64,000 nt of DNA, taken from a bacterium. Lineage in GTDB: Bacteria; Electryoneota; B3-LCP. The DNA lies in assembly GCA_026394195.1 (NCBI GenBank), contig JAPKYS010000013.1, forward strand, positions 163,760 through 227,759, written 5' to 3'. Made by a program: the position numbers and the translations under genes. Of this stretch, positions 27,908 through 35,615 are shown piece by piece. How positions within the stretch are numbered: position 1 is the stretch's first letter; every line of letters begins with the position of its first letter. The notes under the pieces are model-generated. The model ran no database searches. It was not told the DNA's origin and saw nothing but the letters and a program-made list of their open reading frames with translations.

Positions 27908-28818
27908 ATCGCCGGAAAATCAAGCCCGTTATTCTTCTCGGGTGTCTTGCAGTCTATATCCTCAGCGGACTCTACACCGTAGCATCTGACGAGATGGGCG
28001 TGGTGACCTCCTTCGGCAAGGTCATCGATGACCGAATTCCACCGGGGATTCATTACCGCTTTCCCTGGCCGATAACTCGCCTGAAAACCCCGCAGGTTAC
28101 CGCCATCAAACGGATGAGCATCGGCTTTAAATTGGCGGAAAAGGCAGTAGGGACGGAACCATCCCGCGCTGAGAGCGAAAGATTAAGCGGCGATGCCAAT
28201 GTCATCTCCGTTGCCATGATGGTCCAGTACACCATTCGGGATCCTGCTGACTACCTCTACCGAACGGAAGGAGCCGATTTTCTGGTTCGCAAGGCCGGTG
28301 AAGCTCTCTTATGTCAAAAAATCGGTCAGATCCCGGTGGATGATCTACTGACGGTCAGTAAGGCGGAGGTTGAACAATACCTTCGCAAGGAACTCCAGGT
28401 GTTTTCGGATCGAATCAAAGCAGGCTTACAGATCAGGTCGTGTAACCTGCAGAAAATTGAACCTCCTCTCGAGGTGATCGAATCATTCAACGACGTCTCA
28501 AGGGCTAAAGCCAACCGAGAAAAGACTATCAACGACGCCTATTCCTACCAATCCGAGTTATTGCCCAAAGCGAGAGCAAACGCTCAACAATTGGTCCAAA
28601 ACGCGCAGGCGCAGGCTGCTGCCAAAGTCAGCCAGGCGCAGGGAGAGGTCGCCCGATTTGAAAAGCTGCTGATCGAATACAGCAAGAATCCCGCCATCCT
28701 CCGCCAGCGCTTATATTGGGATACGCTCGAGCCGATCCTGGCGAAAGCGCGCAAATTGATTATCGAAGACGGCAAAGGCGATGGAACCAAATTACGCATC
28801 GTCACCACGCCCAAATAA
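27904..28818 (+). CDS. SPFH/band 7 protein, HflK-like
   Basis: One membrane helix (residues 8-26) precedes an SPFH domain: SDEMGVVTSFGKVIDDRIPPGIHYRFPWP, then GDANVISVAMMVQYTIRDPADYLY and a C-terminal coiled coil (NDVSRAKANREKTINDAYSYQ... AQAAAKVSQAQGEVARF). The order and the ND-SRA-R-I-A-Y pattern match HflK more than HflC. It lacks the Gly-rich N-terminal tail of enterobacterial HflK. It is the third SPFH domain in succession in this operon, which is unusual because the normal set is one HflK and one HflC. Translational coupling to the preceding gene is through ATGA. Confidence 0.85.
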   Translation: MNRRKIKPVILLGCLAVYILSGLYTVASDEMGVVTSFGKVIDDRIPPGIHYRFPWPITRLKTPQVTAIKRMSIGFKLAEKAVGTEPSRAESERLSGDANVISVAMMVQYTIRDPADYLYRTEGADFLVRKAGEALLCQKIGQIPVDDLLTVSKAEVEQYLRKELQVFSDRIKAGLQIRSCNLQKIEPPLEVIESFNDVSRAKANREKTINDAYSYQSELLPKARANAQQLVQNAQAQAAAKVSQAQGEVARFEKLLIEYSKNPAILRQRLYWDTLEPILAKARKLIIEDGKGDGTKLRIVTTPK

Positions 28819-28837
28819 TTCCCCGCCACCCCTCGAT

Positions 28838-29926
28838 ATGAACGATCCGGCTCTGCAGCGAGCATTGGTGATCTGGTACCAGGCAAACAAGCGGAATCTT
28901 CCCTGGCGGCAAACCTGTGACCCCTATCCTATCTGGGTCAGCGAGATCATGTTACAGCAAACGCAGGCGGAAACTGTGATTCCCTATTATTATCGATTCA
29001 TCGCAGCATTTCCGGATCTTTCCGCTCTGGCGCACGCAGACCTATCCTCAGCTTTAAAGGTTTGGGAAGGGTTGGGATACTACTCACGAGAGCGCAATCT
29101 GCTCAAGGCAGCTCAATTTATTCTGGAAGAGTATCAAGCTCAAATGCCATCTGATCAACGACTGTTGAAAAAAATACCCGGAGTCGGAGCGTACACGGCA
29201 GCCGCCATCTCTTCGATCGCCTTCAATCAGCCCGTTGCTGTCGTCGACGGGAACGTCCGCAGGGTCATGTCGCGTTGGATGGTTCATCGTGAGGCGACGC
29301 ATACCTCGCAGAGTCAACGACTTCTCGCCGCTTATGCCGATCGCTTTCTACTTCGGTCTGATCCCGGAACCTGGAATCAGGCTGTCATGGAATTAGGTGC
29401 AGTTCTCTGTCTCCCCAGAAATCCGCAATGCCACAAATGCCCGGTCCAGGAGTATTGTGGCGCTTATGCGCAGAACCTGACGGATCAAATCCCTCGACCA
29501 AAACCAGGTAAACCTCTGCCGCATTATCAGGTTACTGCGGGAATAATCCACCGGGGTGAGTTCTTATTGATAACCCGGCGCAGGAAAGAGGGGTTATTGG
29601 GGGGCTTGTGGGAATTCCCGGGAGGGAAACAGGAGCCGGGCGAAACGCTCCAAGAATGCTTACATCGTGAATTGGCTGAAGAGTTGGCCATCAAGGTAGA
29701 AGTTCATCGGGAATATTGTTCGGTGGATCATGCCTATTCCCATTTCAGGATTACATTACACGCTTTTGAATGCCGGTATTTGACCGGCCAGCCGCAGGCG
29801 CTGGGCTGCGCTGAGTGGCGTTGGGTGAAGCCCGAAGAGCTGACTGAGTTTGCTTTCCCCAAAGCTGATCGAGTGATTATCCAGCGATTGAAACTTCAAA
29901 CCGAAAGCGCCAAACCAGCGCCATAA
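28838..29926 (+). CDS. mutY: A/G-specific adenine glycosylase MutY
   Basis: Removes adenine mispaired with 8-oxoguanine. It has catalytic E45 (QTQAE), helix-hairpin-helix IPGVGAYTA near 114-120, catalytic D137 in VVDGNV, and a 4Fe-4S site C191-X6-C198-X2-C201-X5-C207. The C-terminal domain is NUDIX-like and recognises 8-oxoG; it retains a near-complete Nudix box (GGKQEPGETLQECLHRELAEEL). I choose the ATG 19 bases after the previous stop, just ahead of the conserved WYQANKRNLPWR. An in-frame ATG at 28781 inside the preceding gene would add 19 Pro/Asn-rich residues. Confidence 0.95.
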   Translation: MNDPALQRALVIWYQANKRNLPWRQTCDPYPIWVSEIMLQQTQAETVIPYYYRFIAAFPDLSALAHADLSSALKVWEGLGYYSRERNLLKAAQFILEEYQAQMPSDQRLLKKIPGVGAYTAAAISSIAFNQPVAVVDGNVRRVMSRWMVHREATHTSQSQRLLAAYADRFLLRSDPGTWNQAVMELGAVLCLPRNPQCHKCPVQEYCGAYAQNLTDQIPRPKPGKPLPHYQVTAGIIHRGEFLLITRRRKEGLLGGLWEFPGGKQEPGETLQECLHRELAEELAIKVEVHREYCSVDHAYSHFRITLHAFECRYLTGQPQALGCAEWRWVKPEELTEFAFPKADRVIIQRLKLQTESAKPAP

Positions 29927-29933
29927 CCTGGGC

Positions 29934-30851
29934 ATGCTCCATATGAACAATCCAGATACTGAACAGCTCGCCTGGTTGAAGCTGGCTTATGCCGGCGGTC
30001 ATGATCACGAGAACTCCTGGAAGTTTTACCACAGCCTGCAGGCAGGAGGAAGTTCTTTGGCGCAATCCTTGTCAATCAAGGATACCGGGCGTTCCAGCGC
30101 TCCGCCTTTGCCGACGACTCTGCGAGAACGGCTGCAGAATGCCGACCCCAAGATTGCTGAAAAACGATTCCGCTATCTGCAGAAGCGAAATCTGCGCCTG
30201 CTTCATCCGGGCTCCCGAGTTTTCGACGTCCCCGAAATCCCCGGGCTGCCGCCGACGTTGACCTTGTGGGGAGACCTGGGAATATTAAACGCTTCCGGGA
30301 GTGAAGTTCTGATGAAATCCCGAGACACCTCATCCGAGCTGATGAAATCATTCCTGTATCAAATCGCGCAGGGCAGATTGGAACGCAGGAATTTCTGCTT
30401 TTGCCCATTTTCTCAGCTTGATTGGGAATTTGTCGAAGCTCTGCTCAAAACCGGCTGTGGAATGATCCTCGGATCGGTAACGGGAATAACCAGGCGCTCC
30501 ATGGCTTTGGCGCACGAGTATCCCACTGCCCGGCTGGTGGTGCTGGCGCCCGAACCACCCATTCGTTTTCGCACGATCGCGCTTAACTGCGTCGAGGCAT
30601 TGTATCGCCTTTTTTCACTTTACGCCCAGGAAATCCTGTTGCTGCAGATGAGCGAGCAGGGGAAGACACAAAAGCGCATTGCCTGGGCACAGAGCCGTGG
30701 TATATCTATTCGATCTTTTGAGAATTCGATTGACCTGAGCCCTGCTTCCAACATCCAAAAGAAGAAGCCCAAGTCGAACAGCTCCATCGACAGACCGTCC
30801 GATCAACCATCAGACTCAGATGAAGGTGATGAGTTCATCACCATGCTCTAA
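29934..30851 (+). CDS. Divergent DprA/Smf-like protein
   Basis: Recognised weakly. The middle part, HPGSRVFDVPEIPGLPPTLTLWGDLGIL (about residues 88-115), resembles the YPxxL...PPxLxxxG segment of DprA, the DNA-uptake recombination mediator. The following EVLMKSRDTSSELMKSF, TGCGMILGSVTGITRRSMALA and ARLVVLAPEPPIRF keep the order of the DprA Rossmann core, but the diagnostic GSR and GGA-GID motifs are eroded (KSR; SVTGI). The last 40 residues are a low-complexity, acidic tail. The position just after mutY in a housekeeping run is compatible with a DprA relative that has lost or changed function. The start may be either ATG at 29934 or 29943. Confidence 0.5.
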   Translation: MLHMNNPDTEQLAWLKLAYAGGHDHENSWKFYHSLQAGGSSLAQSLSIKDTGRSSAPPLPTTLRERLQNADPKIAEKRFRYLQKRNLRLLHPGSRVFDVPEIPGLPPTLTLWGDLGILNASGSEVLMKSRDTSSELMKSFLYQIAQGRLERRNFCFCPFSQLDWEFVEALLKTGCGMILGSVTGITRRSMALAHEYPTARLVVLAPEPPIRFRTIALNCVEALYRLFSLYAQEILLLQMSEQGKTQKRIAWAQSRGISIRSFENSIDLSPASNIQKKKPKSNSSIDRPSDQPSDSDEGDEFITML

Positions 30852-30882
30852 ATTACCATAGATAATAAGAACGAGGGATTCT

Positions 30883-31353
30883 GTGAATAAACTTTGGCTG
30901 ATCATAATAGCTGTCCTGATGACGTCGACGCTTGCCGGCGCAGGCATCCGCTACCAGGGCTGGGGACCACGATTCGGGATGTCATCTGATCCCGACCAAC
31001 TCGATCTTGGAGTCCATCTGAACATGGGCGAATTTGTTCCGCGACTTCGTTTTCAGCCCAATCTCGAGATCGGTTTTGGAGACGAAATAACCACCGTCAT
31101 GCTCAATGCCGAGACCTTCTATCTGTTTGCCGTCAGCGGATCTACAGTCAAGCCTTACGCGGGGGGTGAACTCACCTTCATGTACTGGAAAGCGGATCAC
31201 AAATTTGGTTCGGTGGACGACTTTGAGATGGGAATATCACCGGTGGGGGGCTTGGAGTACCAGTTCAACCCGAAGTTGGGCGGTTTCGTCGAATTGAAGA
31301 TCGGATTCGGCGACATTCCCGATTTACGGGTTACGCTTGGACTACAGCTCTGA
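30883..31353 (+). CDS. Small outer-membrane beta-barrel protein
   Basis: A GTG start with GAGGG six bases upstream opens a signal peptide (NKLWLIIIAVLMTSTLAGA). The mature 135 residues consist of alternating amphipathic strands (GIRYQGWGPRFGM, LDLGVHLNMGEFV, LRFQPNLEIGFG, VKPYAGGELTFMYW, VGGLEYQFNPKLGGFVELKIGFG) ending in a terminal strand LRVTLGLQL, as in eight-stranded outer-membrane barrels. No function can be assigned. Confidence 0.65.
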   Translation: MNKLWLIIIAVLMTSTLAGAGIRYQGWGPRFGMSSDPDQLDLGVHLNMGEFVPRLRFQPNLEIGFGDEITTVMLNAETFYLFAVSGSTVKPYAGGELTFMYWKADHKFGSVDDFEMGISPVGGLEYQFNPKLGGFVELKIGFGDIPDLRVTLGLQL

Positions 31354-31362
31354 TAAACCTGC

Positions 31363-31391
31363 TTGACTTTGCCTTGGGATTTGTGTATATT
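31363..31391 (+). promoter_or_regulatory. Sigma-70 promoter of tRNA-Leu
   Basis: TTGACT, 17-base spacer, TATATT. The tRNA begins 30 bases after the -10 box. Confidence 0.8.
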
Positions 31392-31421
31392 TACCACAGG
31401 TGATCCTGAATCGGAACCGAT

Positions 31422-31505
31422 GCGAAAGTGGCGGAATTGGCAGACGCGCTGGACTTAGGATCCAGTCCCCGAAAGGGGGTGGGGGTTCAAATCCCCCCCT
31501 TCGCA
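31422..31505 (+). tRNA. tRNA-Leu (anticodon TAG)
   Basis: Acceptor GCGAAAG, D-arm GGCGGAATTGGCAGACGC, anticodon stem CTGGA-CTTAGGA-TCCAG with anticodon TAG, long variable arm TCCCCGAAAGGGGG, and T-arm GGGGG-TTCAAAT-CCCCC. The long variable arm and anticodon make it a leucine tRNA reading CUA and, by wobble, other CUN codons. The acceptor strand CCTTCGC leaves one A-C mismatch at pair 6-67. CCA is not encoded. Confidence 0.93.
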
Positions 31506-31512
31506 CAAAAAA

Positions 31513-31538
31513 ATCGCCGTTTGATGCGGCGATTTTTT
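31513..31538 (+). terminator. Intrinsic terminator after tRNA-Leu (bidirectional)
   Basis: ATCGCCG-TTTGATG-CGGCGAT followed by T6 and preceded by A7. It serves the tRNA on the plus strand and the O-methyltransferase gene on the minus strand. Confidence 0.9.
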
Positions 31539-31556
31539 GCTGATCTGGAGAAGGTT

Positions 31557-32183
31557 TTATCGCTTGATACTCACCGAGACCCCATCCCGTAACGGCAATT
31601 GAACGGTATGAAATCCCCGATGCTCCATTAACCTGCGGTTGAATTCCATGATTGCCGTTGTGGTGGTGTCAGGATTTGCCTCCGTGACCTTGCCATCCCA
31701 CAGCGTATTGTCCGTGACGAACAACCCTCCCTGACGCAGGCGCTGGTAAGCCAATTCCAGAACCTCGACGTAGGCTTCCTTATCGACGTCGTTGAAGACC
31801 AGATCGAAGGGTCCGGATTCACCCCTGAACAGCTCCACGGCGTTGCCCACCTTAAAGACCGCCTTGTCAGCCAGGTTCAGGCGTTGCAGGTTGCTGCGCG
31901 CCATCTGCAGATTTTCTTCGCTGCTATCCGTTAGTGTGATGACTCCACCCGCTGTCAGACCCTGCGCCAACCAGAGCGCTGAATACCCATAGCCGGATCC
32001 CAGTTCGAAGATTTGCCGAGCATTAATACTCTGCGCCAGCAGCTTCAGCAGCATTCCCACCTGAGGTCCTACTGCTGGAAATCCTTCCCGCACTGAACGC
32101 TGCTCCAAGTCAAGGAAGACCGAATCACGATCCGGAAGCAGGGCTTCAAAGTAGCGCTCGATTTCTTCATTGACGATCTTCAT
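31557..32183 (-). CDS. SAM-dependent O-methyltransferase (caffeoyl-CoA/COMT type)
   Basis: The 208-residue protein has the class I methyltransferase core: IFELGSGYGYSALWLA (motif I, SAM binding, near residue 58), VITLTDSSEENLQMAR, and the metal-binding aspartate in FDLVFNDVDKEAY, followed by GGLFVTDNTLWDGKV. This is the divalent-metal-dependent family that includes caffeoyl-CoA O-methyltransferases and the tRNA 5-methoxyuridine enzyme TrmR; the substrate cannot be decided here. A GGGAGG site precedes the ATG. It lies 18 bases downstream of the hemerythrin gene on the same strand, so they are probably cotranscribed. Confidence 0.85.
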   Translation of the reverse strand: MKIVNEEIERYFEALLPDRDSVFLDLEQRSVREGFPAVGPQVGMLLKLLAQSINARQIFELGSGYGYSALWLAQGLTAGGVITLTDSSEENLQMARSNLQRLNLADKAVFKVGNAVELFRGESGPFDLVFNDVDKEAYVEVLELAYQRLRQGGLFVTDNTLWDGKVTEANPDTTTTAIMEFNRRLMEHRGFHTVQLPLRDGVSVSIKR

Positions 32184-32201
32184 GGCAGCCTCCCTCCTCG
32201 A

Positions 32202-33191
32202 TTAGAGGAGGCGCTTTTCACCCTCAATATTTTTCAATTCAGTGATATTCTGGGTGACTTCCATGCAGCCCAGATAGTCACCTTCACGATTGCGCACTGC
32301 GAAGTAGCGAATGTAGACCAGTTTACCCTGCATGTTGATCCAGAAGCTGGCAACGTCGGATTTTTTGGTCTTGAAATCCTCGAGAATTTTATTCACAAGG
32401 TGGATGCTTTTCTGCGGATGGCAGTTTTGCACCTTTAGTCCCAAGGCGGCTTTGCTGCGCGGGAAAATCGGGTCTTTGGTTTCGCTGAAGAAGCGGAGTT
32501 GATCATCCTTGTCGACAAAGGTTATTTCCACCGGCAGTGTGCTGAAGATAGCCTCCAAAACTTCGGGTGACAGCGCACCGGTATCGAACTGTACTAGTCC
32601 GCCCTCTGATTTAGCCGTAGACGATGCCGTAATTTCACTTGGTTTCGGGACGCCGGGTGTGAATGGACAATACCCGATCTTCTCGAATTCCTTGACGGCT
32701 TCTTTCCATTCCTCTTCTGACAGAAGCTCCATAGCGGTGGGGAAGAGGATGTTGTTTTCCTTGTAGAAGTGGGTCTGCAACATCTGAGATAGGGAGGATG
32801 CCGTTCGTTCCATATGAAGGCAGAAATCTGCAAAATTCATCTGATTGGCGTCGTCTAATAGTTTATACAGGTTTTTCTCGATGGTGCGAATCTGATCGTG
32901 TTCCTGCCACATCACTGCTGGAGGTCCGGAAAAACCTTTTTTATCCAGCAAGGGGAAAATCACGTTCTCTTCTCTGAGATAATGATTCGGTGAGCTCTTG
33001 AAGTGCCCGACCACCGTCTTCAATTCTGACATGAGTTCACCGGCGTCACCGAAAATTGCCTTGCTTTTCAGGTCTTTACTGAGAGTAACCAGTTTCTGAG
33101 TGAAACCCAGCAGCAGCTTATGCTCTTCCATCAAGATGTAAATGGGATGCCCGATAGGCGCAATTCCCGTATCTTCATCGTTATAAGCCAT
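32202..33191 (-). CDS. Hemerythrin-like / PAS (DUF438-type) sensor protein
   Basis: The N-terminal 170 residues form a four-helix hemerythrin-type domain with candidate iron ligands H24, H63, H70, E74 and H98 and a later HFYKENNILFP. After a linker (CPFTPGVPKPSEI...), residues about 205-329 form a PAS domain typical of the DUF438 group (LSPEVLEAIFSTLPVEITFVDKDDQLRFFSE, NCHPQKSIHLVNKILEDFK, GDYLGCMEVTQNITEL). The PAS has the HP-x-K-S segment usual in these proteins. There is no output domain, so it may sense oxygen, NO or redox state and act on another protein. A GTGGAG site precedes the ATG. Confidence 0.85.
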   Translation of the reverse strand: MAYNDEDTGIAPIGHPIYILMEEHKLLLGFTQKLVTLSKDLKSKAIFGDAGELMSELKTVVGHFKSSPNHYLREENVIFPLLDKKGFSGPPAVMWQEHDQIRTIEKNLYKLLDDANQMNFADFCLHMERTASSLSQMLQTHFYKENNILFPTAMELLSEEEWKEAVKEFEKIGYCPFTPGVPKPSEITASSTAKSEGGLVQFDTGALSPEVLEAIFSTLPVEITFVDKDDQLRFFSETKDPIFPRSKAALGLKVQNCHPQKSIHLVNKILEDFKTKKSDVASFWINMQGKLVYIRYFAVRNREGDYLGCMEVTQNITELKNIEGEKRLL

Positions 33192-33405
33192 CTATTCTCC
33201 ACGAGTTGGATTTATTGTATTCTATCTAATATATTAATCTCCGATTGCTAATACCACCACTTTTTAGGGAAAAGCTCATCGAAAATAGTCTGATTACCTT
33301 TCACTCCGAGGGGATTGAACGTAGACCCAGAATGGGGAACTTAATACATTATCATTGTGTAAAAAACTCGACGCAAAATAAATCCAATAAAACCAGCGAA
33401 ATTAT

Positions 33406-34131
33406 ATGATAAATGGGTCATCCCCCGAGCCGGAGTACATTGTTGAAACGGCTGGATTGAAGCGGTATTTTCATCTGGGTGGTAGCGAAGTTCGAGCGCT
33501 CGACGGCGTAGATCTGCGCGTTGCCCGGGGTGAATTCGTCAGCATTGTCGGAGCTTCGGGTTCAGGCAAATCGACGTTGCTCAATCTGTTGGCCGGTCTG
33601 GATCATCCAACGTCAGGATCGATTCAAACTACTGACGGCCAATTGACGACCATGTCTCCAGGCCAGTTGGCGCGCTATCGTGCATTCGAGATCGGCTTGA
33701 TTTTTCAATCCTTCAATCTGATTGCTCACCAGACAGCTCTGATCAATGTCGAGATGGCGCTGCTCTTTTTAGGCGTTGCCAAAAAGGAACGGCAGCGCCG
33801 CTCAATCGAGGTGCTCACTCGATTGGGATTAGGAGATCGTCTGCATCACCGACCGGATGATCTATCCGGCGGAGAGCAACAGCGGGTTGCCGTCGCTCGG
33901 GCTCTGGTGAAAAATCCCAAACTGATGCTGGCCGATGAACCTACCGGAAATCTGGATAAAGACAACTCGCGGGCTATTATACAAGTTCTCGCCGAGTGGA
34001 ATCAGCAAGGAGGGACGGTCATTCTGGTGACGCATAATCTTGATTTGGCCAGACAGCATTCGCAGCGCTTGCTGCAAATGGACTTTGGTAAAATGGTTTC
34101 GGATTCCGGAACGGGAGGGCAACAGACATGA
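33406..34131 (+). CDS. ABC transporter ATP-binding protein (MacB/LolD type)
   Basis: ATPase with Walker [10 protein letters not shown] at residues 49-57, signature [15 protein letters not shown] beginning at 153, and Walker [13 protein letters not shown] (D177, E178). The NLD after Walker B is typical of the LolD/MacB/FtsE group, which drives export or periplasmic work and not import. The ATG at 33406 lacks a clear ribosome site. The stop overlaps the permease ATG by 4 bases, so the pair forms one transporter. There is no membrane-fusion protein gene next to it. Confidence 0.93.
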   Translation: MINGSSPEPEYIVETAGLKRYFHLGGSEVRALDGVDLRVARGEFVSIVGASGSGKSTLLNLLAGLDHPTSGSIQTTDGQLTTMSPGQLARYRAFEIGLIFQSFNLIAHQTALINVEMALLFLGVAKKERQRRSIEVLTRLGLGDRLHHRPDDLSGGEQQRVAVARALVKNPKLMLADEPTGNLDKDNSRAIIQVLAEWNQQGGTVILVTHNLDLARQHSQRLLQMDFGKMVSDSGTGGQQT

Positions 34132-35450
34132 CTCCCAAAGACGTCATCCTGATCGCCCTCGGCAACCTCTGGCGCATGAAACTCCGCAGCTCGCTGACCA
34201 TCTGCGGTGTCATCATCGGGATAGCCGCGCTGGTTTCCATGCTCTCTTTCGGCGCGGGGATGCAGAAGAATATTGCCGGCACCTTCAAATCCTTCGATCT
34301 GTTCAACACCTTGCAGATCCTGCCGGTCGCTCCCGGTGAGGACGCCAAACTCGATTCTCTACCCGATAAAAAGCTTGATGATGCCGCCATCGCGGAAATT
34401 TTAAAAATCCCCGGCGTTAAATCGGTGTATCCCGAAGTGACATTTCCCGTCAAAGTCGAATTTGGAGACAAATCGACAAACACCTCAGCGCAGGCCTTGC
34501 CGGTTATAGAAACTGAACTCTCTGTATTCAAGGACCTGTCCGCCGGACGCTTTTTTCTCTCCGACTCCGCAGAAGAGGTGGTACTGCAGCAGAGTTTGCT
34601 GAAAAAACTGGGAGTTGTCAAACCCGATTCCATCATCGGAATGAAGATCACATTGGTTTCAGCCAAATTCGATTTTGGTTCCGCTCTGAACAGCTTGATG
34701 CTGGGAAGGGAGCTCAACCCGCTCGTGGAAGTCCGGCGCGAACTGACAGTCTGCGGTGTAACGCAACTTAACATGCACCCCGAGGGCATGACCTGGAAGC
34801 AGTTGATTTTACCGGCTAAAACCGCCCAATCCATTGAGCGCGTTAATTTCAGCAACCCTCTCGATTTGCTCTCGCAGTTAAGCAGCGATGAACAGAAGGG
34901 GTATCCGTATCTGAACGTCCGGGCAATCTCCACCGACCGCTTCGACGCCGTCCGTGATTCCATTGATGCTTTGGGTTACCATACCTTCAGCTTCATCGAC
35001 AGCTTCGAGCAGATTAAGAAGAGCTTTTTGATCTTCGATGCGGTGCTGGGGGTGGTAGGATTCATCGCCCTGGTGGTGGCATCGTTGGGTATCGTCAATA
35101 CAATGGTGACGTCTATTCTCGAACGTTACCGGGAAATCGGCATCCTGAAATCGCTGGGCGCTGAAGATCGACACATTCGCAATCTGTTTCTGGTGGAGTC
35201 AGCGACGATTGGTTTCTTAGGTTCGGTTTTCGGTCTAGCCTTCGGATGGGTGATCACCCGCATTGGCTCGATGATTGCAACCTACTTTATGCTCAAGGAA
35301 GGAGCTCCGGTTATGGAGCTCTTCGATCTGCCCTGGTGGCTCATTACGGGAGCCTTGATTTTCGGGGTGGGGGTGAGCTTGCTGGCGGGTTTGTACCCTG
35401 CCATCCGAGCGACCAAAGTGGAGCCGGTTAAGGCATTGCGGCATGATTAA
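34128..35450 (+). CDS. ABC transporter permease (MacB/FtsX type)
   Basis: The 440-residue protein has one membrane helix near the N-terminus (about residues 17-40, LTICGVIIGIAALVSMLSFGAG), a large periplasmic MacB-like domain (about 45-295), and three C-terminal helices (about 305-435) with the FtsX-type motif REIGILKSLGAEDRHIRNLFLVE and a final GLYPAIRATKVEPVKALRHD. The extracytoplasmic domain suggests mechanical transmission to lipids or lipoproteins as in MacB and LolCE. It works with the ATPase encoded just upstream. Confidence 0.92.
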   Translation: MTPKDVILIALGNLWRMKLRSSLTICGVIIGIAALVSMLSFGAGMQKNIAGTFKSFDLFNTLQILPVAPGEDAKLDSLPDKKLDDAAIAEILKIPGVKSVYPEVTFPVKVEFGDKSTNTSAQALPVIETELSVFKDLSAGRFFLSDSAEEVVLQQSLLKKLGVVKPDSIIGMKITLVSAKFDFGSALNSLMLGRELNPLVEVRRELTVCGVTQLNMHPEGMTWKQLILPAKTAQSIERVNFSNPLDLLSQLSSDEQKGYPYLNVRAISTDRFDAVRDSIDALGYHTFSFIDSFEQIKKSFLIFDAVLGVVGFIALVVASLGIVNTMVTSILERYREIGILKSLGAEDRHIRNLFLVESATIGFLGSVFGLAFGWVITRIGSMIATYFMLKEGAPVMELFDLPWWLITGALIFGVGVSLLAGLYPAIRATKVEPVKALRHD

Positions 35451-35477
35451 TTCAAAGCGTGGAATTCTATATTCTGG

Positions 35478-35547
35478 GCGGTCATGGACTATTCCATGAC
35501 CGCATCTTTAAACTTATAACAGGTGGCATGGAATAATCCATGTCACC
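35478..35547. repeat. Two similar strong hairpins downstream of the ABC operon
   Basis: GCGGTCATGGA-CTAT-TCCATGACCGC (35478-35503) and GGTGGCATGGA-ATAA-TCCATGTCACC (35522-35547) are near copies with a shared CATGGA...TCCATG core. They lie between two convergent genes. Neither has a T-run, so they may be transcript-end stabilisers, a protein-binding repeat or imperfect terminators. Confidence 0.55.
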
Positions 35548-35560
35548 CCAGCAAGAGAAG

Positions 35561-35580
35561 GGGCGACGCATGCGTCGCCC
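35561..35580 (-). terminator. GGGCGACGCATGCGTCGCCC palindrome, terminator of SBBP gene
   Basis: A perfect 20-base palindrome lies 35 bases downstream of the stop at 35616. It occupies the same place as the GGGCGA hairpins after the other exoprotein genes, and the heptameric linker CTCGAAA-CTCGCAA-CTTGTGA-CTCGAAA joins it to the stop codon. Confidence 0.65.
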
Positions 35581-35615
35581 TTTCTTTCTCGAAACTCGCA
35601 ACTTGTGACTCGAAA

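Noticed and set aside
30825..30842. Palindrome GGTGATGA-GT-TCATCACC as a terminator
   Set aside because: It lies inside the coding end of the DprA-like gene and has no T-run; it encodes the acidic tail (GDEFIT).
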